NCBI GenBank assembly: GCA_016209795.1 | Contig: JACQVI010000105.1 | Span: forward strand, 1 to 41,623 | Origin: Ignavibacteriota bacterium | GTDB lineage: Bacteria > Bacteroidota > Ignavibacteria > UBA10030 > SZUA-254 | DNA length: 41,623 bases | Direction of reading: 5' to 3' | Shown here: in pieces, positions 19,517 through 27,613 of the stretch | Position numbering within the stretch: position 1 is the first letter of the stretch | Layout: the number at the start of each line of letters is the position of its first letter | Translations under genes and position numbers: made by a program | The notes under the pieces: model-generated | Told to the model about the DNA's origin: nothing | The model's database searches: none | Seen by the model: the letters and a program-made list of their open reading frames with translations, nothing else

Positions 19517-20327
19517 ACTCTTGTGCCTTTCTGTAAATCACTTGTGCAATGCGTTGGCTCGCCTGCTCACGAATCGGCGCAAAGCTGGGCCAATCGTTGA
19601 TATCGATAATCGTAATGCTACCGTCTTTGCCGATGATGGCATCACCGCCGTAGACGAACAAGCCTAAAATTTCTGCCGATGCCGAAGCAAGCTCGCGGAG
19701 TCTTTTCGTATCGAACTTAACATTGTACACTCCGTTGGTGTAGTACCAGTGGAACAGATCAGACTCACGAACAGCATAGAACTTCACCGTATCGCCGTCA
19801 ACGTGTTCTTGCAAGATTGCCTGCATGATGTCTCGTGCGTGAAACTCCTTAAGAAGTGTTAACTCTTCATCGTCTGTATTCGCAAGAGTCACGTCCTCCT
19901 TGTGGACTGCGTGCACGTCACCTCGTTTGATCCAGAGTTTCGATGTTGTAAATCCTGCTTCTTTTCCATTGGTGTCAGAGTCCGTCGCTACAACAACGCT
20001 TCGCGGAAATGGAATGCCGGCTTCCGGCAGCAACTTCACCATGTTGATCCGGTAACAATTGATCACACTTCGCGGTGAATTGATAATGTATGCACCGCGC
20101 TGTTCAATCTTCATCAATGTGTTCGATCCAATGGGACCCTGAGCCATAGAAAAGACGAGTTTTTCCTTCATAGTCTCAGGCGTGATAACCCCTTCATCAT
20201 ACATTGTCACCTCCGCGCCAAGTTCTTTCAATGCCTCACCTGTTTGGTTGATGATGAGAAGATCGTTCACCACATGGTTTGGTGAAAATTCTGTTTTTCG
20301 TCGTATGCCTGCAAAATGAATTTTCAT
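19491..20327 (-). CDS. ATP-grasp domain protein (RimK/ITPK-like)
   Basis: SVINCYRINMVKLLPEAGIPFPRSVVV, LWIKRGDVHAVHKEDV, FVYGGDAIIGKDGSITIIDINDWPSFAPIREQAS: ATP-grasp arrangement with terminal DIN-x-WP motif. Confidence 0.8.
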   Translation of the reverse strand: MKIHFAGIRRKTEFSPNHVVNDLLIINQTGEALKELGAEVTMYDEGVITPETMKEKLVFSMAQGPIGSNTLMKIEQRGAYIINSPRSVINCYRINMVKLLPEAGIPFPRSVVVATDSDTNGKEAGFTTSKLWIKRGDVHAVHKEDVTLANTDDEELTLLKEFHARDIMQAILQEHVDGDTVKFYAVRESDLFHWYYTNGVYNVKFDTKRLRELASASAEILGLFVYGGDAIIGKDGSITIIDINDWPSFAPIREQASQRIAQVIYRKAQEYVTSGTSG

Positions 20328-20971
20328 GAGAATAATCTAAATAAGTATGTTAACAGCGATGGCGGATCTTCAGGTTGTGCAAATCCCATTTTGCGTTCTG
20401 CTTCACGTCGAAGCATTGCCTGCATATCAATGTCCCTCTGAAGACGATAATCAACCATGATTGTCCCGATGACAAACGTTGTTAAGTTTGCAAAAAAGAT
20501 CACATGTATTGCAAGATCAAAGCCACGAACATTGAACAGCGCCGTTGCAACATACCCAAGATAGATCATGAATCGTTTGAACCCCGGGTCAAAGTGTGAA
20601 AGCGGATGCACTACGGTAACCAGAACGATCGCAACGAAGGCGAGAATTGCAATCAAGAAGCTTGAATGACCTGCGTATGCAAGAGCCAACAAGATGGCAA
20701 GCTCATTTAAACGATCATAAATGATTTCAAGCTTCTCTCCTTTCTGTGACCGTAAATTGTATCGCCGCGCTACGCCACCATCCAAACCGTCAATAATTTG
20801 TGAAACTGCTAAACTCATCAGTCCAGTTACAACGAATCCAGCAGCAAAAAGAAGTGCAGCTATCATTCCAACCAGAAAGCCAACAGTGGAGATCTGGTTT
20901 GGTGTGAGTCCAAGTTTTTCGTGCGACACTCGAATCAACCCACTCAACACACCGTCAGTTTGACTTCCCAT
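20324..20971 (-). CDS. CDP-alcohol phosphatidyltransferase family protein (paralog 2)
   Basis: DGLDGGVARRYNLRSQKGEKLEIIYD: DxxDGxxAR-x8-Gxxx(E)xxxD, third Asp replaced by Glu; multi-TM. Confidence 0.85.
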   Translation of the reverse strand: MGSQTDGVLSGLIRVSHEKLGLTPNQISTVGFLVGMIAALLFAAGFVVTGLMSLAVSQIIDGLDGGVARRYNLRSQKGEKLEIIYDRLNELAILLALAYAGHSSFLIAILAFVAIVLVTVVHPLSHFDPGFKRFMIYLGYVATALFNVRGFDLAIHVIFFANLTTFVIGTIMVDYRLQRDIDMQAMLRREAERKMGFAQPEDPPSLLTYLFRLFS

Positions 20972-20973
20972 CG

Positions 20974-21447
20974 TCAGCTCCCGGAAAAAATATTCGTAGC
21001 AAACTCAGCGAGGTGTTCATAACCCAAGATCACAATGAACACACCACAGATCATACAGGTCAATAGTTCTTTTGCTGTATCGGAACATCTCGGGAGCAAC
21101 CCCTCAGTCGAATACGTACTAAACGGATAGAATGGCCGCTTTTCATAACTCACAAGATAATCAAGAAAGAAATGCGAGACAAAAAAAAGTGTAGGCACAT
21201 ATGTCCCAAGATAAATCGATAGCGGGATAATCCAGAGCAATGCAATCGGTTCTTGAAGTGGTGTCCGCCAATGATAATTTTTTTCATTCTTTCTTCCATT
21301 CTTTCTTAGATACAATGGTAACTTGATAGGATGATCAATAACATCAATTCCATAACCAAATGCATACGCAAAGATGATGTCCCTTCCCTCTAGACCTAAT
21401 GCCTGGATGCCGGCTGTTGTTAACAAAAGGTGAGGAATGATTGTCAT
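20974..21447 (-). CDS. Small membrane protein resembling the DUF457/YdjM putative metal-dependent hydrolase family
   Basis: 157 aa; FGYGIDVIDHPIKLPLYL, NYHWRTPLQEP, SHFFLDYLVSYEKRPFYPFS. Confidence 0.5.
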   Translation of the reverse strand: MTIIPHLLLTTAGIQALGLEGRDIIFAYAFGYGIDVIDHPIKLPLYLRKNGRKNEKNYHWRTPLQEPIALLWIIPLSIYLGTYVPTLFFVSHFFLDYLVSYEKRPFYPFSTYSTEGLLPRCSDTAKELLTCMICGVFIVILGYEHLAEFATNIFSGS

Positions 21448-21465
21448 GTCTCCAACTCTAATCTA

Positions 21466-22440
21466 TTACACTGGTTGAACACCATTGCCACTAAATCCCT
21501 TCACAAGCGTTTTAAAAAGAGAGAGCTTATCATTATCAATCTGAGATGCACGATAGACGCAGTCGACAGCGCAACCTTCTTCGCACCCTTTTTCCGTTTT
21601 CGCGTGTGTTCGAATATCATCCAAGGTATACTCAACGACTGGTTTGTTCAAACGACCACGCTGTGAGGCACAGAACTGCACCTTTCCAAATTCATCGACA
21701 TAGAGCGAGCGCGATCCAGCTCGACATATCCATGATGGACGCTCTCCTTGGAGAAGTTTTCGACTGTACTCATAATCGACCATGCTAAATCCAAAGTGAT
21801 TGGATATCTTCCCATAGTACTCGTATAATTCCAAATATCTCTCACCTGAGATCGCTATCTGCCCTACTTCGTCGTGGATCACACTAAGACTCATCGGGAT
21901 ACCAAGCTCTTGCGCTTCGTGGAGAAGATCTTTCAATTCTTCTTTTGAATGCTCGCAGAGCACTGCCGAAAGGTGCAGATCAAATTGTGCAAGCTTTTTT
22001 AGTCGAATCAGTTTCGGTCGAAGAACTTTTAAGGATTTCTGAATATAATTTGTAGGGTCCTGTTTCGATGTATCGACGCTGATCTGCATATGACTAAGCC
22101 TCGCTTCATTGAGCTGCTGAATCAGCTTCTCCGATAGAAAAAATCCATTTGTGGTGATCGAAACAGACGAATGTCGCCGAGCGTATGCAACGATTTCAGC
22201 GACCTTTGGATGCATCAACGGCTCACCACCAAGCAAACTAATGTGCACTACCCGAAGCTTATGCAGCGAATCAATCCAGCGACATATCTCGTCAAACGGA
22301 ACTGGTGCTGATGTGTTATCATATTCAAAGCAATACCCGCAGCTCAAATTACAGCGCCGTGTTACAATCAGTTGCGCCTCGATGGGTGCTTTTTTCACAA
22401 GAATGTTATAGAGCGTCCGTATGGGTCGTTCGATTTTCAA
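21466..22440 (-). CDS. Radical SAM protein with SPASM-like C-terminal cysteine cluster
   Basis: VTRRCNLSCGYCFEYD (CxxxCxxC), LLGGEPLMHP, ITTNG; C-terminal CRAGSRSLYVDEFGKVQFCASQRG...CEEGCAVDC. Confidence 0.9.
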   Translation of the reverse strand: MKIERPIRTLYNILVKKAPIEAQLIVTRRCNLSCGYCFEYDNTSAPVPFDEICRWIDSLHKLRVVHISLLGGEPLMHPKVAEIVAYARRHSSVSITTNGFFLSEKLIQQLNEARLSHMQISVDTSKQDPTNYIQKSLKVLRPKLIRLKKLAQFDLHLSAVLCEHSKEELKDLLHEAQELGIPMSLSVIHDEVGQIAISGERYLELYEYYGKISNHFGFSMVDYEYSRKLLQGERPSWICRAGSRSLYVDEFGKVQFCASQRGRLNKPVVEYTLDDIRTHAKTEKGCEEGCAVDCVYRASQIDNDKLSLFKTLVKGFSGNGVQPV

Positions 22441-22461
22441 ATGTCGTTTTCCTTACACTCA

Positions 22462-23424
22462 TTAAAACACCGAAACGCGAATATACCGATCAGGATGCTC
22501 TTTAAGATCAATAAGAAGAACATTCAAATCTTTGATGAGCGATAGCAACTGGTTATAGAAAGTACCGTCGTTGAGGAATTGTGAAACAGTGCTTGAATCA
22601 TGTGATGCTTTCTTCAACAATGTATCAGCTCGGGCAGTAATTGATGAAAGATCCATGTATAAACGATCTTCCATAATGAGTTTTCCCATCGTTCCTTTCC
22701 CCCGACTTATCTGCTCTGTGACACTTTTGAGATTTGCAGATACATCGCTTACATTCTTTGATAATACCTCATCATACACAAACTTTCCAAGGGTGCCTTT
22801 TTTATTTTCAACGGCAGCCATAACACCGTTCAATGAATGAAGGAAACGCTCCATCTCACCGGAAACGGAAGGGTGCTTGATCAACTGCCCAATCGAGCCT
22901 TCACCTCTCTCTATGGATGCGGCGATTCTTCGTGCGCTTGCCATCAATGCTGTGAAATCTGCGAGTGAGGATTTAAACTGCGGACCAGCAGTCTCAATAT
23001 CAAAAGACTCCATGAGGGGAACAAATGCCCCCTCTGCAAGCGGCTTCTCATTTGGGTTACCGATAGTAATATCGATGTATTTATCTCCTAATAATCCGAT
23101 CGTTTTAATCTGTCCGACCGAGTTGGTTGTGATCGACGAACGGTATTTCGACAAGACATCGATTGTGATCTCGACGCCGTTGGTATCGTTGCGAGAAACA
23201 AACTGCATGTCACTCACATAACCAATCTTCAATCCGCCCAACGTGATCATTGCGCCATTCACCAGACCGTGAACATTTGTCACAAACAACTTGAGAGAGT
23301 AGGTCGACGTAAAAATATTCTGCTCAGTACCAACGATACTGACGATGAACACAAACACAATGAGACCAATCAACACCACAACGCCCACTTTAAGATTTGA
23401 CCATGTCATTTGTTCGGGCTTCAC
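22462..23424 (-). CDS. MlaD/MCE-domain lipid transport protein
   Basis: N-terminal TM then LKLFVTNVHGLVNGAMITLGGLKIGYVSDMQF and GQIKTIGLLGDKYIDITIGNP, typical MCE domain; next to MlaF/MlaE. Confidence 0.92.
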   Translation of the reverse strand: MKPEQMTWSNLKVGVVVLIGLIVFVFIVSIVGTEQNIFTSTYSLKLFVTNVHGLVNGAMITLGGLKIGYVSDMQFVSRNDTNGVEITIDVLSKYRSSITTNSVGQIKTIGLLGDKYIDITIGNPNEKPLAEGAFVPLMESFDIETAGPQFKSSLADFTALMASARRIAASIERGEGSIGQLIKHPSVSGEMERFLHSLNGVMAAVENKKGTLGKFVYDEVLSKNVSDVSANLKSVTEQISRGKGTMGKLIMEDRLYMDLSSITARADTLLKKASHDSSTVSQFLNDGTFYNQLLSLIKDLNVLLIDLKEHPDRYIRVSVF

Positions 23425-23436
23425 GCTTCCGTCATC

Positions 23437-24186
23437 CTACTGCAATAATAAGTTTGCTTCTTCACGGATTTCAGAGAGGAAGCTTTCAATGAACTGATCT
23501 GTCGAGGAAACAAGATCGTGCGGCGAACCATCGATGATAATGCGTCCATCATTCATGAGAGCAAGCGAGTCACCGACGGCAAATGCGTCTCGCAGGATAT
23601 GTGTCACGACAACCGATGTGATGCCACGTTCCTTTTTTAATCTCATTATGAGTTCCGTGATGATCTTTGCATTTAATGGATCGAGACCCGTCGTTGGCTC
23701 GTCGTATAAGATGATTTCAGGATGAAAGGCGATCGCTCGTGCAATTGCCACGCGCTTCTTCATGCCGCCGCTGATTTCTTCCGGCAGTAAATCTTGTGTA
23801 TCCTGAAGGTTGACGAACTCTAAGCATTCCTTCACGCGTTCCTTAATCTCTCGAGGTGTCATCTCAGAATGCTCCTGGAGAAAGAAGCCAACATTTTCAG
23901 CCACGGTCAATGAATCAAATAATGCATTGCCTTGAAAGACCATCGACATGCGTTTGCGAATCGGCATTTTGTCACGCTCGCTCAGATCCGTAATCTCGGT
24001 ACCATCAACAAAGACTGATCCTCTGTTGGGTTTCCAGAGTCCCAAGATGATCTTCAGGAGAGAGCTTTTGCCAGCGCCGCTTGGACCAAGCATCACTTTT
24101 GTTTCACCCTGAATGACCTGACAGGAAACATCATCGAGAATCGTTCGATTCTCAAACTCTACTGTAACATGCTCGAGACGAATCAT
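23437..24186 (-). CDS. MlaF-like ABC transporter ATP-binding protein
   Basis: MLGPSGAGKSSLLK Walker A, EEISGGMKKRVAIARAIAFHPEIILYDEPTTGLDPLNAK. Confidence 0.94.
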   Translation of the reverse strand: MIRLEHVTVEFENRTILDDVSCQVIQGETKVMLGPSGAGKSSLLKIILGLWKPNRGSVFVDGTEITDLSERDKMPIRKRMSMVFQGNALFDSLTVAENVGFFLQEHSEMTPREIKERVKECLEFVNLQDTQDLLPEEISGGMKKRVAIARAIAFHPEIILYDEPTTGLDPLNAKIITELIMRLKKERGITSVVVTHILRDAFAVGDSLALMNDGRIIIDGSPHDLVSSTDQFIESFLSEIREEANLLLQ

Positions 24187-24978
24187 TTACAAAATCGACC
24201 AGACGACTTTCGTGAAGATAAAATCATTAAAGAGCACAACAACTGACGCAACCACAACGGCGTTCACCGCAGCTCGGCCTACACCGATTGTTCCACCAGT
24301 GGTCGTAAGTCCATAGTAGCAACTAATTGTCGAAATAAAAAAAGCAAACACAAACGGCTTTGCGAATCCCACAAATAAATCTTTCATCTTCAGATCATAG
24401 ATTGCAGAGTGCCAGTAAAACGATTTATCAACGTGCAGCCAGAGGTCTGACACGAACATGCCGCCAAGCAGACCAACGAGATCAGCGATAAGCGTTAGTG
24501 GGAAAAACATCACGAGTGAAGCAACAAGGCGCGGCACTGCAAGCTTTTCAATCGGATTTGTACCAAACGCACGTAGTGCATCGATCTGCTCACTCACTTG
24601 CATCGAACCGAGCTCGGAGGCGTTTTTTGCACCCGTTCGCGCTGCCATAAGTAACCCCGTAATCACAGGACCAAGCTCACGGACGAGAGCAAGTGACGTT
24701 GTTCGTCCAACAAGAAGCTTTGCACCAAAGGTCTCCAATCGATGCCCGGATTCAATCGACATGATCACACCCATGAAAAGCCCCGCAAGAAACACGATCA
24801 TAAACGCTTGTGCTCCAATCAAATACATCTGTTCCAACGTATCTTTCCGATACCGCCATACACTGGGCAACGCATACAGATTTTCAAAGACAAAAATGGA
24901 ATACTCTTGGAGACGAAACAGTGTACGTTTGAACGCACGGATAGGTATTATGACCGGTCTCGCTTCAGGCATGATCAT
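24187..24978 (-). CDS. MlaE-family ABC transporter permease
   Basis: FLAGLFMGVIMSIESGHRLETFGAKLLVGRTTSLALVRELGPVITGLLMAARTGAKNASELGSMQVSEQIDALRAFGTNPIEKLAVPR: MlaE signature. Confidence 0.94.
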   Translation of the reverse strand: MIMPEARPVIIPIRAFKRTLFRLQEYSIFVFENLYALPSVWRYRKDTLEQMYLIGAQAFMIVFLAGLFMGVIMSIESGHRLETFGAKLLVGRTTSLALVRELGPVITGLLMAARTGAKNASELGSMQVSEQIDALRAFGTNPIEKLAVPRLVASLVMFFPLTLIADLVGLLGGMFVSDLWLHVDKSFYWHSAIYDLKMKDLFVGFAKPFVFAFFISTISCYYGLTTTGGTIGVGRAAVNAVVVASVVVLFNDFIFTKVVWSIL

Positions 24979-25670
24979 GAAGCACGTAAAAACTCTTCTG
25001 CATTCTGGATATCGCGGAGATGATCCACGTCGACAATCTTCGAAAAGGGAAATGCTTCAAGTGAGTATCCTTTGTTCAAAAGATACCTTAAGAAGTTTCT
25101 TAGACGTTCGATCCCCTGTTTCACTACGGCATCCATCTCATTGAAGATCCTTGGTTGAAAAACGTAGAGCCCACCCGTAACCCATGGTGTTTGTTCAGAC
25201 TTGGAAAAGCTGTTAATGCACATTCGATCATCAACCTCAACATAAAGTGGTTTTTCATCATCAATAAAATTCGTGACAGCGAGAATAGCATCGAACGTTT
25301 GGTTTCGTTCAGCATGGTTCAGGAACTTCAAAAACTCATCCTCTGAAAAGATAGAATCGATTGTGGTAAGCAGAAACTGTCTAGTCTGCAAGTGCGGAGC
25401 TAAAGCAAACAGACTATGCATTGAGCTTGTGGTTGTCTTTACAATAAACGTTATTGGAATGTTAAACTGTTTTCCTTCAACAAACTGCTTCACAACTAGT
25501 GAATATTCATTCACGATACAAACAATCTCTGTAATGCCACCACGGATGAAGGATGTGATCAACCGCTCAATTAATGGTACGCCATTGACGGGCACCAACG
25601 GCTTATGCAGAGTAATTCCCTCCGACCGCAATCGACTACCTTCTCCTGCTGCTATGATGCCTGCCTTCAT
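24975..25670 (-). CDS. Nucleotidyltransferase (NTP_transferase; candidate inositol-1-phosphate cytidylyltransferase)
   Basis: MKAGIIAAGEGSRLRSEGITLHKPLVPVNGVPLIERLI signature loop; substrate inferred only from gene context. Confidence 0.85.
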   Translation of the reverse strand: MKAGIIAAGEGSRLRSEGITLHKPLVPVNGVPLIERLITSFIRGGITEIVCIVNEYSLVVKQFVEGKQFNIPITFIVKTTTSSMHSLFALAPHLQTRQFLLTTIDSIFSEDEFLKFLNHAERNQTFDAILAVTNFIDDEKPLYVEVDDRMCINSFSKSEQTPWVTGGLYVFQPRIFNEMDAVVKQGIERLRNFLRYLLNKGYSLEAFPFSKIVDVDHLRDIQNAEEFLRAS

Positions 25671-25785
25671 GGTAAACTACATTAGGTGTGAGTAAATAGA
25701 GTTTTCAATATTCGTTTTAAAAATATGTGAAAAGATACCAAAAATCTCAAAGATTTCCAAGCTTTTTGAAAGGAGGAAACAATGC

Positions 25786-25814
25786 TTGACATGGGCTTGA
25801 AATTTTGGTATGTT
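25786..25814 (+). promoter_or_regulatory. Possible sigma70-type promoter upstream of the VOC gene
   Basis: TTGACA (25786-25791), 17-bp spacer, TATGTT (25809-25814). The same bases also encode a short ORF. Confidence 0.45.
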
Positions 25815-25935
25815 TAGACAATTGCTTCCGGAACTGGAATGAAGAGGGTTTAATTTTTATTTTCACCCTGAACTAAGGAAACCATCTTCATCCAATAACT
25901 ATTCAACCACAATACAACGAAAGGACGATACCTGT

Positions 25936-26304
25936 ATGAAAAACATGATCAACTGGTTCGAAATCCCCGTCATCGATTTTGATCGGGCAAAGAAATTCTA
26001 TGAGAAAATTTTTGATGCCAAAATTGAAGTACAGGATATGATGGGGTTCAAAATGGGATTCTTCCCGTACTTCGAGGGCAAGGTGAGTGGTTCCCTCGTA
26101 AAGGGAGAAGGCTACACACCAAACATGAACGGTACACTTGTTTATCTAAACGGCAATCCTGATCTTAATACAGTTCTTAACCGTATCACCGGTGCTGGGG
26201 GAAAAGTACTGGTTCCCAAAACGCAAATCACGCCCGAGATCGGCTATTTCGCCATCTTCACAGATTGTGAAGGGAATAAAGTCGCACTGCATTCACAGCA
26301 ATAA
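25936..26304 (+). CDS. VOC (glyoxalase/bleomycin resistance-like) family protein
   Basis: INWFEIPVIDFDRAKKFYEKIFDAKIEVQDM...GYFAIFTDCEGNKVALHS. Confidence 0.9.
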   Translation: MKNMINWFEIPVIDFDRAKKFYEKIFDAKIEVQDMMGFKMGFFPYFEGKVSGSLVKGEGYTPNMNGTLVYLNGNPDLNTVLNRITGAGGKVLVPKTQITPEIGYFAIFTDCEGNKVALHSQQ

Positions 26305-26317
26305 TTCACAAAAGAAC

Positions 26318-26818
26318 ATGCCTATGAATGTGACAACTCGTGGTGGCATCCTGATCGGTGTCCTGTGTGGGCTCTGGACGTTTGTCATGGGCTTTACAGG
26401 ATGGTACAAAGATCCAGCACTGCTGTATGCATTCTGGCTAGTGATTCCCATCCAGATTGGAGTACTGATCTGGGGACTGAGAAAAGTTACTAGTACAGGT
26501 AAACAGTACGGTGGACTTGTTGGTGCTGGCACACTCATGTCTGCGATTGGTGGAGTAATACTCATTTTTATTTCGCTCCTCTTCACGACTGTTGTTTTCC
26601 CTGAGTACTTCAATGAGCTTCGTGCAATTCAAGAAGAGATGCTGAGGAACTCTGGACAATCGGAAGCTGAAATCGCCGCTGCACTCGAAGCGTCTTCACA
26701 GACGAATACTCCAATTATACAAGCACTCTTTGGATGTATTGGTACTGTTGTGACCGGATTTCTTGCCTCGCTGATTATTGGTGCCGTTGTAAAGAAGAAG
26801 ATAATATCTCAGCCATAA
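26318..26818 (+). CDS. DUF4199-like membrane protein
   Basis: Start refined to 26318; four TM segments, GWYKDPALLYAFWLVIPIQIGVLIWGLRK. Confidence 0.65.
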   Translation: MPMNVTTRGGILIGVLCGLWTFVMGFTGWYKDPALLYAFWLVIPIQIGVLIWGLRKVTSTGKQYGGLVGAGTLMSAIGGVILIFISLLFTTVVFPEYFNELRAIQEEMLRNSGQSEAEIAAALEASSQTNTPIIQALFGCIGTVVTGFLASLIIGAVVKKKIISQP

Positions 26819-26884
26819 TGTATCAACTTCCAGGACGATTCAACGTAGTAAATGTAATTCTCTGACTTTATCAAGGAGATATAT

Positions 26885-27481
26885 ATGCTTACAAGTAAAC
26901 TTCTCATCGCATCCCTCCTCGGAGGAGCTGTGCTGTTCATCTGGGGTGCGCTCTCGCACATGGTGCTTGGCTTGGGTGAGGCAAGCATCAAGCCGATTCC
27001 AAATGAAAGAGCAGTACTCACAGCTATGCAAGACAACATTCGAGAACCGGGATTTTATTTCTTTCCTGGCATGGAAAGCTCACCTAATATGACTAAAGAA
27101 GATCAAGAGGCTGCCATGAAGCGCTGGGAAGAAAAATACAGTGTGGGTCCGTATGGAATTCTTATCTATCATCCCGATGGGACACAACCCCTCTCACCCA
27201 AGCAATTACTCATTGAACTTCTCTCTGATATCCTCGCAGCATTCTTAGCCGCTTTTCTCTTAGCGAGAGCATTGGGAGGACTCAGTGGCTTCGGTGGGCG
27301 CGTTCTCTTTGTGACGCTGCTTGGCTTGTTCGCATGGATGGCTATTGAAATCGCTTACTGGAATTGGTACGGGTTTCCGTTTGGCTATGCATTCTCTTCG
27401 CTCATTGATCAAATCGTTGGCTTTTTCCTGGTAGGACTTGTGCTTGCTACGATGATCAAGAAGGCGCAGCCGGTAAGTTAA
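26885..27481 (+). CDS. Hypothetical membrane protein
   Basis: 198 aa; N-terminal TM with conserved-looking GALSHMVLGLGEASIKPIPNE and two or three C-terminal TM segments; AAGGAG upstream. Confidence 0.65.
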   Translation: MLTSKLLIASLLGGAVLFIWGALSHMVLGLGEASIKPIPNERAVLTAMQDNIREPGFYFFPGMESSPNMTKEDQEAAMKRWEEKYSVGPYGILIYHPDGTQPLSPKQLLIELLSDILAAFLAAFLLARALGGLSGFGGRVLFVTLLGLFAWMAIEIAYWNWYGFPFGYAFSSLIDQIVGFFLVGLVLATMIKKAQPVS

Positions 27482-27613
27482 TTCGTTCTGACTACTTTGT
27501 CCCAATGGTATAGAGATACTACTGCATTAGTAGGGGGAAGAAATTTTTCTTCTTTACGAGGAAGATGTCCCAAAGGGATAGAGAGGGCAAAACCGAAACA
27601 ACAAGGAAAAGAT

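Noticed and set aside
24458-25144. 228-aa plus-strand ORF
   Set aside because: Antisense shadow of mlaE and the nucleotidyltransferase, whose minus-strand products have clear family motifs; the antisense product has no recognisable features.
27498-27613. Hairpin gaagaaa-tt-tttcttc and direct repeat tgtcccaa upstream of the DUF1579-like gene
   Set aside because: Looks like another intergenic repeat but it does not match the other palindromic family and I cannot show a second copy in the window.
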